A stretch of 64,000 bases of DNA from Brassica napus (taxonomy: Eukaryota > Streptophyta > Magnoliopsida > Brassicales > Brassicaceae), in NCBI RefSeq assembly GCF_020379485.1, contig NC_063445.1, positions 53,097,422-53,161,421 on the forward strand, read 5' to 3'. Shown here in pieces: positions 33,868 to 45,600 of the stretch (position 1 is the first letter of the stretch; every line of letters starts with the position of its first letter). Position numbers and translations under genes: made by a program. The notes below the pieces were generated by a model that did not search any database, was not told the DNA's origin, and saw nothing but the letters and a program-made list of their open reading frames with translations.

Positions 33868-34258
33868 GTTGCTCCAATAGTCACCCTCAATTTTAAAAAA
33901 AATATATATATTTATATTTCAAATCCTCAATATTAGTAATAATTAACAGTAGTCACTAAACTTTCATAAATAAATAAAAATACTATAAAATGAAATATTT
34001 TAAAAAATATATATAATAATAATAAGTAATGAAATGTAACTAAAATAGTATAATATGTTAATACAATATTTAAAAGAAATGTAACGAGAAGTACTAAATA
34101 TGATATAAAAATTATTCTTTTGATTCTTATAAATATATATATAACTATAAAAATGAAAAGTAAATAGTATTTTGAGAGGGTAAATAGTACACCCTTAAAT
34201 TTGAAGTGCAATATTCATCCTTTTAAAATATTTGAGAGAGTATTGAAGATGCTCTTAC
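33868..34258. mobile_element. Possible AT-rich MITE
   Basis: The left end (GTTGCTCCAATAGTCACCCT) and the reverse of the right end (GAGCATCTTCAATACTCTCT) share a loose GCTCCAATA / GCATCTTCAATA pattern common at plant MITE ends, enclosing about 390 bp of A/T-rich DNA. No target duplication was identified, so class is open. Confidence 0.3.
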
Positions 34259-35706
34259 AGTCGGCGACAATGGCTATGTTAAAATGACCATGTTTATGTG
34301 GAACATCTTGGACATTTTTCATAAGTGGTAAGCAATTATTTTTCGTCGGTTCAATTACTGAATGATAGCTATATTGGTAGGTACTGCTTATACTCTTCTG
34401 TTTGGTGTTAATCGTACATGGTCCTATCTTTCTCCGATCTTTTTCCCATTAGTTATTTCTTTAGCAGCTCAGTTTACAGACTTGGAAACAAACGGTAAAA
34501 TATAAGATTCTTCCGTAACATGAAAAGAATAAGTAGATGTCACTGTGAAGAATCTATAAAAGACCATGAGGTGAAAAATAAAAGTATATATATTAGGGTA
34601 AATTAAAAAGTAAAAAACAAAATATAGAAAGACTGAATGGCAAAAGGTCGATGATGACACAATATACGAGCCAGTCACGTAGTCGTAGACATCATGAGTT
34701 TCTTTAGTAACAACGAGAGAAAGCTTTGACATTATAGGCACTGCTCTAAATTCTTTTTGTCCTTTGTCATTTGTACTTCAGCGTCGGTACCTCTCTCTCT
34801 CGTCGGTCTACGCATAAGGGTCCGTTTGCATAAGAAAATGTATAAAGGAGGTTATTATAATGGCCATGCAGGTCATAAGGATCCATAACCTTACCTATGA
34901 TATGAATACGCTTTGTTCTGCATATATGAGCACTAGAGCTATCAGTAACCTTACCGATTTCATATGCATGTAATCATATATCATATACACTTGTACTCCA
35001 GAACTCTAGAAAGTGTGAAAATATAAAGCTCTCACGGTGGAAATTTTGATGGGACATCAGCTTGACCCATATGGTCCGAACCAAATAGTAGATTGGGATT
35101 TGTCGAGATTAATGGTAAAAAAATCATTATCTCAAAGGAACATATGAGAAGATAAAGCTTCCACATTGGGAATTTCGATTGACATGACTAATATATAAAA
35201 GACGTAGATCAATCTATTTATCACCGATTAGTTTTAAATAAAAAGCTATGAAAATTAGCAGAAATCAACAATGTTTTTGTCTTCAAATGATTTTTTGTGA
35301 TGAAATTTAGTTTTTGTGTTTTCGAAGTATTAAAATGACATTCTAATAATTGATAATACCAAACACGATGATTAAATGTTTTTACTTTGTGGACTCTCTA
35401 GTTTGTAAGTTCTCTTTTGTGTTATAATAACTTCTATCCAACAAAATTTCTAGGATGAATTAACCAAATAGCAAATCCTTGGGATGAATTCGATAAACAA
35501 AAGCTGATTAAAAACGTTTTGAGAAAAGTATATAACAATCAAATTTTCCATTTATAGCAGAAGGAATCGCCATGCTATATTATAAAATGTATATTATATT
35601 TCGTGCGTATTTTTCTGTGTTACAAAAAAAAGTAAGTAAAGCTTGCAAAGATCAACAAACGAGTAGCTAATCAAAAAGAAAGAAAGTCAAGAAACACTCT
35701 CACAAG
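34259..35706. other. Intergenic DNA downstream of TBL4
   Basis: No supported gene. Contains CTCTCTCTCGTCGGT near 34793 and otherwise AT-rich sequence. The frame at 34469-34741 is hydrophobic by composition and has no family signature. The last few hundred bases would include the TBL4 3' UTR. Confidence 0.4.
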
Positions 35707-37710
35707 TCACAAGAGACTTCCAAGAGACTTGTAAGGCAAGGAACCACGTGAGACTAGCAGAGTAGCATACAGAAGCTGGTTCCATGAGTCGGGAACTCCA
35801 GGTAGGCACCAGTGGCTGCAATCTTGAAACATTCCACTTGCAGGAGAACTTCCTCTTACCTCCACAGGCTGTCTGTAAACCGAAGGGTGACCATCGGTTC
35901 GATACCAAGTCATCTTCGTGATGTTCATGTAAAACACAGGCGTTTTCATGTCCGAGATCACTGACTCCACCACTTTCATCATCCATGGATACCCTCCTGT
36001 ATACGTCTCGTTCTCTATCGGTCTTGTTTCTCCATCGCATTGCCCTCCTGCGTTCCATGCCCCTTTTCTGCAGTTTTGAGAAAATAAAACACTCTTCCAC
36101 ACACTAATCCCTAAGCACAGGTGAAACAAAGATTGCTCGGAATCTAATCTTACTTGAAATAAGAATAAAACTCTTCCCCCACACTAAACCCTAAACCCTG
36201 TTTCCTCCTACTTTTAATGCATTCAAACATAAAAACAGGGATGCTTGGGACGCAAGTAACCTAATCTTACCTGAAATGAGAATAAAACTTTCCCGCCTTT
36301 AACGCTGTTTCCTCCTACTTTCAAACCTAAAATCAGAGATGCTTAGGATGCAAGAAACCTAATCTTACCTGAAATGAGAATAAAACTCTTCCCCACACCA
36401 AACCCTAAAAACTCTGTTTCCTCCTACTCATGCATTCAAACCAAAAAACAGAGATTACTTGGGACACAAGAAACCTAATCTTACCTAAAATGAGAAGAGG
36501 AGTAACCAACGAAGAAGACTCTGGTTCTAGTGCTGTTGATATTAGAATCAACCCAATCAGCCCAAGTACGAAGAGCTTTCGTGTACGCTTCTTTCACTTC
36601 TAACTTCTCATAAACTCTATCCCCCTCCTGGAAGTAATCTTTCCTGAAAAAATTCAAAAACTCATTAACGACACGTCATTACAAAATTACAGATTAAAAC
36701 TATCTTTTGTTTCATACCCTTCATTGGTTTTCTGGTGAGTCCACCAATGACCAGTGTTGAACACAACAATATCTGCGTTTCTATATATCTTCGTGATCGG
36801 TTCTTGGATCACGTCAAGCCTCAGCGTCTCTTTTCTCTTCCCGTACGCATCTAAAACCTCTGATTCTTGAACTAGGAACGGTGACTTGATGAAGTCTATA
36901 GAGCATTCAAAGTCCTTTCACCCAAAAAAATATAAAACACACATCAAAATGATCCAAAAACGAATAATAAAGCCTTCGTTGTGAAGATTACTTACTCTGA
37001 ATCTGAAACCGTAGAAGCCTTCGTTGTGGAGATTACTCTGTTTTCCAAAAACCCTAGAGAGTTTGTTCTTGTCTTCCAGAGTTGACCTAAGTAAACAAAC
37101 CAAAGACTCCCACATGTTTCTGTTTAAAGAGTCTCCAACGAAGACAAGCCTCTTCCCTCTCAGAATCTTCAGCATCTTCTCACCATCGAATCTAATGAAC
37201 AAGAAAAAAAAAACAGAGTTACAAGGGTAGAATTGTAATTTTACTGGAAAAACAAAGGACTGACCTTGGAACAGAGCATCCGTGAGGTTGCCATCGGTGA
37301 CGGAGGAAACCCGAGTCGGGTCTGCCGTTTTTGAAGCAGTTGAACTTGTCTTCGACGTAAGGACAGTAACCAGGAAGGTAGACGGGGTCGGAGTCGTCGG
37401 AGACCCAAGCTCCGTCGAATATGTCGCAAGAAGTGAGTTCTTTATCCATCTTCTTGGACTCGTTGTTGACTCGGATACTTGAAGGAGAAACGGAGTAGAT
37501 AGTGTTTGAGTCGGAAGCACTCGAGGAGGAGAAGAAGTTTGCGGCGGTGAGGAGGCGAGAGGTGAAGGTGGAGACGATGAGCGAGTGGGAGAAGTCTGGG
37601 AGAGGGGAAGAGGAGAGGAGGAAGAGAGAGATGAAGAAGAGAGACATTAGGAGGATCTGAGTCGTTGACGGGTGTTTCGTGAGGAGGAAGAGGTTCTTTA
37701 GATCCGCCAT
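35707..37710 (-). CDS. TBL4: TRICHOME BIREFRINGENCE-LIKE O-acetyltransferase (TBL4-like), intact
   Basis: Five exons join in frame: 37265-37710, 36996-37191, 36718-36914, 36485-36643 and 35707-36067, giving 452 codons plus stop, a normal length for the family. All introns are GT-AG. The N terminus has one membrane anchor ([14 protein letters not shown], residues about 19-32) and a Ser-rich stem. The TBL domain opens with CDIFDGAWV, the PC-esterase domain has the GDS motif in [15 protein letters not shown] (about residue 170), and the C-terminal DxxH motif is in [17 protein letters not shown] proteins transfer acetyl groups to wall polysaccharides in the Golgi. The name TBL4 rests on its position beside MYB111 and BXL1, as in Arabidopsis; the exact substrate is not known from sequence. 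An in-frame ATG at 37818 would add 36 residues; the one at 37710 is preferred because the family N terminus starts near it. Introns 2 and 4 carry unusual duplications of splice-site DNA. Confidence 0.9.
36146..36490 (-). repeat. Tandem copies of the TBL4 exon 4 donor region
   Basis: The genuine exon 4/intron 4 junction (AATCTTACCTAAAATGAGAA on the plus strand, from 36477) is repeated within intron 4 at 36361, 36263 and, more degenerate, 36146. Spacings are 117, 98 and 116 bp. Each unit also shares ACTCTTCCCC, TGTTTCCTCCTACT and CATTCAAAC blocks. On the minus strand two intronic copies read TTCTCATTTCAGGTAAGATT, which can look like an acceptor and a donor fused. Confidence 0.8.
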
Positions 37711-38139
37711 TGTAAACGTGAGGTCTCGCGATCTTCTTTGGTCTTGTCTCTGTTTCTTTCTTCTTCCTCTGTTTTCTGGGGAAAGAAAAGAAAGAAACAG
37801 AGAGAGAACATGATCCAACGGTTGATATTTGATCTGATCTTTCTTTGGAGGGAAAAGGGAGATCCAACGGTTGGAATTTAAACTAGCTTTTAATTGTGTT
37901 TTCTCTATTTTATTCTGACAAGACTTGGGTTCAGCCCATCTGCTGGTGAATTCTCTAATTCACCTCAACCTTCTAAACCAATTAAAATACCACGTAAGAT
38001 TAAGTAAACAACAAAATTAGAAAAAAAAAACAGTTGAAAAAATAAAAGACATCGGCTTCTTCTTCTTCATTCTCACATAAAAGATATGAAGCTTCATTTG
38101 TCGAGCTTTGAGTCTTTTATTATGTGCTTTCAAATATAA
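37711..38139. other. TBL4 upstream region
   Basis: The 5' flank of the minus-strand TBL4 gene. It contains purine-rich sequence just upstream of the start (37740-37800) and two copies of GATCCAACGGTTG (near 37811 and 37861). No TATA box could be assigned with confidence. Confidence 0.4.
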
Positions 38140-38275
38140 TTCTATACCCTAAATCCAAATCCTATACCCTAAATCCAAACCCAAACTCAAACCCAAACCT
38201 AAATTGTAAACCCTAAACTCAAACTCAATTGTAAACTCTAAACTCAAACTCAATTGTAAACTCTAAACCCAAACC
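38140..38275. repeat. Degenerate telomere-like interstitial repeats
   Basis: About 135 bp of imperfect CCCTAAA-derived heptamers (CCCTAAATCCAAATCC, CCCTAAACTCAAACTC, AACCCAAACC). A 36-bp-scale unit with CAATTGTAAACTCTAAACTC is repeated. Copies are too diverged to be a recent telomere addition. Confidence 0.7.
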
Positions 38276-38797
38276 TGTGGGGATTATGATACCCACTTGT
38301 TACGGAATACAAGTTCATAACACCTCTGTCCCTTTCACTATTCATACGATTTATCCTTGTTCATGACTAAAGAATTGTTCACCCAGTTCACGGCCGCAGC
38401 GCGCTGCGTTTGGGGTGGATCCAGGATCCACAACATCCACTATGAAGTATCGGAAAATACCTCCGATGTGGTTTACAATATCATTACTCTCTCTGTCCTG
38501 GGTATACAAACCCTAGAGAGTATAAAGAGAATACAAGAGAAGTACATGGTTAAGAACTAAGCATAGGATTACATATCTATCACAAGCTTACTCTATCTCT
38601 CCAAGAGACGCCATGGAAGCTCCCGCCTCCTAGAGGCTCAGCTTGAGTTTGGAGATCCCTGTCGTGATCTCTCCTTCTTTGTATTGTCAGCACCTAACCT
38701 AATGGGCTTCAACGATTAGGCCCATATGTTGTCCGCGCGTAACTTGTGCAAGCCGGTCCAACATTGAAGATGTCTGATGGGCTTTGACCAAACCTCA
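38276..38797 (-). repeat. LTR of a Copia-like element (minus orientation)
   Basis: On the minus strand this 522-bp block begins TGAGGTTTGG and ends AATCCCCACA, a TG...CA pair. It is preceded by a purine tract AGGTGGAGTTTTG (38798-38810), placing it as the 3' LTR of an element lying to the right. No second LTR was found. Confidence 0.5.
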
Positions 38798-39990
38798 CAA
38801 AACTCCACCTGTTTGGTCCAAGTCCATAACCCTTACTTTGTGCCGACACCTCTTGATGCTTGAGCAAGCCTGCTCATCTTCTGCATCTCCTCGTCTTCTC
38901 TTATCTCTTCTCACTTCTCTCGGCTCCACCTTGAGCCAAGCTTGAAGTTCCTTCATGATCTTCTTTAAACATGCATAAGCTTCAACTTATACACCACAAC
39001 TGCTTATGTAGATTAAACACTTAAATCCACTTAGTCCTATCAATGAACATAGACATCACGCCCTGATGAAAGGTATGTGACAATCCCATTGCCATTCTGA
39101 ATATCCATCACCTTCATCTATTGTCTTGAGTTGCGAACCCATCTTCTACGCTCCAAGTATCAAGCTCAACTCCTCATTGACGTCGTGTTACTTCATATCT
39201 TATTACTCCTCGTGAACTTATCAACAACACAACCTTGCTGTCAAAATCACGAACCTGTTCAAGTGCGTGAACAGAAACCTGAACATCCTTCTGCAAGTTG
39301 ATTTCCTTCTTGGCCTTCATGTGCACTGAGCCTTGAATCAAATTCCTTGAATATTGTGCAACAACTTTCGAACCATATATGCTTCAGACTTGAAACAACC
39401 TCTGATTCTCTACTTGTTTAAAACACTCTAGTCTTGAACACGTTTTGTACCGCTGTTACTCAGAACAGGACCCGCCATCCAACCATCACTGCTGGACAGA
39501 CTCTCGACACAACCTTGGTTCACCCTTCATGTTGTTAACAGAAATTGCTACCACATAATTCTCTTTGAATCAACTGCAAACTCTTGAAGTCACTCATGCT
39601 CCATATCTCTAAAACAGTCTTTGACTTACCCTTGATGTTCTTGAACATATTACACTTGAGCATTACTTTGTGCCGCTGCACACTTAAGCAGGACACGCCG
39701 CCTAAAGCCACATGATTAGGAATATCGACACAAGTATCTTTGCTCTACCATCTGATCAAACTGATCTGCAATAACATAATCTCCACTAACAAATTTAGAC
39801 CCCACTACTAGTTGAATGAACTGAGCCTCATACCATCGAATCCATGTGAACCCGCCAGTGATATCTTTATCTAGAATCCCTGATATCCCTCCTTTTCTCA
39901 GCTGTGAATTCATTTTCTCAATACTCTTCTTGTATTAAGATGTCTCCAAACACCGAAACATGTGCATCGCCATCAACGACTTGAACACGC
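38798..39990 (-). mobile_element. 3' internal part of a truncated LTR element
   Basis: Sequence continuous with the LTR. It contains repeated phrases such as ACTTTGTGCCG...CAGGAC...CGCC at about 38836, 39445 and 39667, with no conserved pol or gag motif. The minus-strand frame at 39716-39913 is not recognised. The boundary with the LINE piece near 40,000 is approximate. Confidence 0.4.
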
Positions 39991-39999
39991 CTGTTAGTC

Positions 40000-41165
40000 A
40001 TTGAACCCGCCAGTAGCCTTGAGCAGTCCAGGAACTCATTCTTGATCTGATCTTCTCTATAAGTGGATCATAGTCTTGAGCAGTCATTTGTTTCGTTAGC
40101 TGCGGAAAACCTAAGTACCGAACTGGAAGATCTCCATTGGAGAAGGTGTAGTGGCTAAGAATATCTTGCTTTTATGTATCAGCTAAACCTGCCAGGTAGA
40201 GAGTGGACTTTTCCATACTAATATGTAAGCCAGATGCCTCTGCAAAGGTTTTAAAAGTCTCAAGAATATCGTCTACTGAGCTTCTTTTGCCGTCTGAGAA
40301 TATAAGCAGGTCATCAGCAAAGCTTAGATGAGTTAGCTTGAGATCCTGGCAGTAAGGGTGGTATCCAAACTTCCTTTGAGCCGCTGCTTTGTCTAACATT
40401 TTAGACAAAACCTCCATACATATGACAAACAAATAGGGAGACAGAGCACATCCTTGACGAAGACCCATTTTGTTGTTAAAATACCCAGCTAGTTCACCGT
40501 TGATTTGAACTGAAAAAGAGGCAAGTGCGATACATTTCTCAATCCATACAATGTATTCACTTGGGAACCCGAGAGCCTTGAGAGCAGAGTCAAAAAGGCC
40601 ATTGGACAGTGTCAAACGCCTTAGAAATATCGATCTTAAGCGCACATCTTGCTGAAACTGAGCTCTTATGATAGCTTTTTACTAGTTCTGACGCCAAGAG
40701 GACGTTCTCCATCAGCAATCTGTCTTTGACGAAGGCAGACTGATTGGGAGATATACACTTTGGGAGAATAAGCTTCAAATGATTGGCCAGAATCTTCGAG
40801 ATAACTTATAAATGACGTTGCAGCAAGATATAGCACGAAAATCTTTCATAGTATTTGAGTTTTCTTTCTTCGGGATCAAGGCTAGAATAGTAGAATTTAT
40901 CCCCTTAGGCAAGAAACCAGTCTTGAAGAAAGATTGGACTGCGATCACAAAATCATCCCGCACAATGTCCCAAGCAACCTTAAAAAATTCGCATGTGTAT
41001 CCATCCGGACCTGGAGACTTATGATTTGCCATTGCGAATAACACATGTTTAATCTCAATGGCCGGAACATCGTGTGAAAGGAGCGCTCTATCTGCCTCCT
41101 CACATTGAAAATTCAGAAGCGTTTTCAGCTCATCAATTCCATTTTTCAATTCTTTCAAAGTGACA
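40000..41165 (-). pseudogene. 5'-truncated LINE (non-LTR) reverse transcriptase
   Basis: Minus-strand blocks in order match plant L1-type reverse transcriptase: HKSPGPDGYTCEFFK (about 41000), ILALIPKKENSNTMKDFRAI (about 40860), SPNQSAFVKDRLLMENVLLA (about 40725), CALKIDISKAFDTVQW (about 40620), GLRQGCALSPYLFVICMEV (about 40440), the catalytic FADDLLIFSDG (about 40310) and PVRYLGFPQL (about 40110). Frame changes near 40790 and 40600 and a stop at about 40172 break it. The endonuclease half is missing, as expected from incomplete reverse transcription at integration. Confidence 0.85.
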
Positions 41166-41233
41166 TTATAGATAATTATATATTGCCTATGCATATAAAC
41201 ACATAAACATAATGGTGACATGAGCTCATTCAC

Positions 41234-42652
41234 ATCGGCATCATAATTTTATGGCAGTTATAACATTATCATAAGATGTAGTAGATATAATAGTACAGAA
41301 ATTTAGAGCTGTATGAAAAAAAAAAATTATAATACGTTCTTGTATCTGCTATTATGTATTGTGAAAAATAAGAGAGAACTTAATCCTATATACAAATATG
41401 ATTATTGTTATATTTTAAACATCAAAATTTATTATTAAACATAAAATTTTCTTATATATAAGAAAATATTTGAAAAACTTGTTTTACAAATCAATTTTTT
41501 TTTTACGATTTGAAAAACAAATTCTATCAAATACTCTTGAAAATTAAATTTTTCTTTTGTTTAGGATTTTCTGAAAAGAAAGACTCCTATCATATAATTT
41601 CATCAAAAAACCTTTTAGAATTATCTTTTATTCAAAAATTTAGAAAAGGGAAAATACTATCAATAACAATTTCCAATTATAATTAAACAATTTTTAAAAC
41701 AATTTTTTTTATAATTAATTTTGTTACTATTTCTAATATCATGTTCTTCATCAAATTCTTATAAAGGTAAAACTATTATCAAATGACTAATTTTAAAATT
41801 ATCTTTTTCTATGATTTTTAAAAAAGAAAAGTATTATCAAACAATTTATTTTAGATAATTATTATATAATTATAAACAATTAACTCATATCAATATCTTA
41901 ATTTTTTACTGTCATATGTTGTGATAATGTTAATTAGAAACTTTAAAATAATTATTTTCAGTCACAATTAATAAGTTTTCCACATTACCATATTTACAAT
42001 TCGATTTGTCATTATTTTTAATATAAAAAAATTTCTAAAAATATTTATTTTTAAAAAGGAAAATCACTTCAATAATTTTCAACCTTTCTTTTGTTTAGGA
42101 ACTGTTTTAAAAAATAAAACTAACTATCTTATACTTTATTTTAAATAATTATATATAATTATTATCTTTAGGATTTTAGAAAAGGAAAATTACTATCAAA
42201 TACTTTATGTTAGGTATCTATAAAGAAAATTTGGAATAATTACAATAAAATAATATTTTACAGTTATATTTGGTTTATGATTTATGCATAAAACCCCATC
42301 AACCACAGCAAAATGATCGCAAGCTCAAACTGTTAGTTTCCAAATAAACCATATAATATAAAGATACCATTACTCAAATTTGTCATTTATATTAATTTTT
42401 CTTTAGTTTCAACATCTTACAAGAGCTCCTTTTACATTTTGGGAGCCACAAGTTACAATATCTTTGGCAACTGACACAAAAATAAAATTAAAGAAAAACA
42501 CACACACATCCAAGAAGCGGTTGGTGCTTCTTTACAGATTAACCTTTCTTGCGTAATTTCACAAGAAAATTACCTATCTCTCTATATTATAATGTGAATA
42601 AGAGAATAAGAGATTGCCCTTATTTGTTGTTTCTTTCTTTTATATGCATCAG
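41234..42652. other. AT-rich DNA downstream of BXL1
   Basis: A/T-rich with many TTTTTAAAA-like repeats (41450-42240) and no supported gene. The 42300-42652 part is the probable BXL1 3' UTR and terminator area; a CACACACACA run is at about 42497. Confidence 0.45.
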
Positions 42653-45600
42653 TCAAAGCTGCGGTTGGACCAATATAGTATGTTTAATCTCACCAATGTG
42701 TAATTTATGTTCACCCATTGGGATTCTCCTCATCCCATGCTCATCCACTACACCAAGATGCTTGCAAGCCTCAATATCAACTTGAACGGTGCGTTTTGAC
42801 CCTGCCTTGACATGAACCTTCTCAAACGCTACCAACTGCTTGTTCACACCCAATCCTTTTATCCCGTTCTCCGGCGGCTCGGCAAAGACGAACACCGTGT
42901 GGGTTCCATCGAATTCACCGGTGTTTGACACTTCAACGTGGAGGGGCATTTTCGGGAACGTTCCGCAGTTGGTATGAGATACTTTGATGGAGGTAGATGA
43001 GGAGTTGAAAATGGCAGTGTTGAGTTTGTAAGGTGAAACTGATAACTGAGCTAATGGGTTCTGAGCCAAACTGTGAGTGAAGGTAGTGTAGCTTAAACCG
43101 AACCCAAATGGAAACACCACTGGACCTTTGTAGAATCTGTAAGTCCTCCCTGGGTAGTTTCCAGATGCTCTCATGGCCATTATCGTCATGGGAAGTTTTG
43201 TCACGTATTCTTGTGGATACCATGTCATTGGTAGTTTACCTCCTATCATAAGAGACATAACATATTCAATATTAGTTAACAAGAAATTATGAAATGTGAT
43301 TATAATAAACGAAAAAAAACAAATGTGATTATGAAGTTACCAATATAGAAAATAAATCAACTAAAATTATGTAACTAGATCAAGAACATACCAGGGTTAG
43401 CAGCACCAAAAATGATATCAGCAATAGCAGCTCCACCCGCTTGACCCGGATACCCGGCCCAAATGATGGCAGCGACACGTGGATCATTCGTAGCGAAGGA
43501 TGCATCGACGGGTCCACCACTCATAAGTACTAGAATGACTGGACCTCTAGAGGCCTGAGCCACACGTGTCACAAGGTTTTGTTGGTAACCCGGTAAAAGC
43601 AGCCCGGTTCGATCTCGTGTCTCTGCCTCTATCGACTGGTCCAGTCCCATTACAAGAACCGTTGCGTCTGCTTGACGCGCCGCTGCCTCGGCTGCACCAA
43701 ATCCTTGATTCCCTGCGCAAGCCACACCAGCACAGCCTTCTTGGTGAATTGTCTTTGCGTATCTTGAGATTCCTTGTAACGGTGTCGTATAAGCGCATGC
43801 TTTCCCTAATAAACAAAACATTAATAAACAGAGTTAGCATTATAATTTATAAATAAAAAAAAAGTTAGTACTATATTATGTAACTGATAATATTATGTAA
43901 GTTTAGTGGATTATCTTGTCTACCTGCATAGTTTCCAATCATGGTCTCAGTGACGTCGGAGTTGGGTCCAATTACGGCAACGGTGCGGTGGCGCCTAGGA
44001 GAGAGTGGAAGAGACCGGCCAGAGTTTTTGAGAAGAACCATTCCTTGATGAGCTGCTTCAAGGGCTAAATGTTGATGGGCGGGTGTACAAACATCTCTAG
44101 GCCCAAGATTAGCGTATGGTCCAAGATTTCCATCAAACATACCAAGTCTCATCTGGACCGTTATGGTATTGGCAAGTGCTAAATTAACGTCATTCTCTGT
44201 TAACAATCCTTTCTTCACTGCTCCTTCTGTAAAGATCGCCAAAAACGGCCCGCAGTCCAAATCTAAACCTGCAATACGACATGATGTTTTGTCATCAAAG
44301 TGGTCAACGGTTTGAAACATCCATGGATGGGGAAAACAACTTACCAGCTTTGATGGAGGCGGCTGCAGCTTCCTCAGGAGTTGTAGTATAGTGTTGTTGG
44401 TTGAAAAAAACATCTACAGAGTCACAGTCTGATACAATGTACCTGCATGCATTGACATTAAGCTGATGTATGAGAAGGGGTCAAATGAATATGAACTGTT
44501 GATTATGACGACTTTTAAATCTTACCCATTGAGACGCCATTGACCACGAATAGTGTTCTTTAAGAGATTTTCATCAGCACAAGTAGGCTTTCCGTTTACT
44601 TGATTGTAAGAACACATAACACTTGCGACCTTTCCCTCGTAAACACATGATTTGAATGGCACGTTGTATGTGTCCTCTAAATCTTGTTTGGTGACCTATA
44701 TCCATTATCAACTTATTAATTAAATAATTGAACCCATTAGCTATCTAAATTATTTAGCAACATCATTCATGAGTTTTCTAATAAACTATTATGTTTTGAA
44801 TTATTATGCTAGAAAACGAATCTTTTCTTTTGTTATGATATGCTTAGAAGAAGATAATAGTTGGTCCACATGACCAATAAGGATAAGATTCTCCACCACA
44901 ACTACAACATACGACTATGCATATGCCACATCACTGAAAGTCACGCTCCCTCTTGGCTTAGCTGGTATATAATGTTAAACCAGTGTTTTGTTTGTCTGAC
45001 TGTGACCTGCATACATATTACTATATAAACACATTTTGCCTACTTTATACTAAATTTCAGTTCAGTGGATGAAAAGTCTTTTGCAAGATAACGAAGTGAC
45101 GCATATTATACGGAACTATAATTAGAATAGAGAAAAAAAAATAATAATAATAATAATAATTAGAATAGAGATTGAAACATGTAGATATGAGTTATTTTCT
45201 GAATTTAACGAATCTGATCATAAAATGGGATACAAGACGATAAGCCTTTCAAGAAAACGAATCCAGTCACATCAAAGTCGTTTTTAGATAGAGCTTTAAA
45301 TAACAGAAAATGATATAATAGAGCTTTCTAATTTTAGACGTAAAATATACAAGTTTCAGCAAAAAAAATCCAATATTTTGTTTTCATTTTCATATTTTGA
45401 AAACATCACAGATATTTGAAAATATATTAAATTAAAATTCTTATAAGATATAAGAAAAATAGTGACGGGTTCTCTTCTATTCCCACAAAATTTTTTTTTT
45501 TTGAACACATCACAAAATTTAATTATAATATCTTAAATTTAAGAAGTAATTGGCATTCTTGGACCAACAAAAGAAGTTAAGCATTTATATCTAACCAATA

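Noticed and set aside
34793..34806. CTCTCTCTCGTCGG as a possible promoter element
   Set aside because: No gene start lies near it on either strand.
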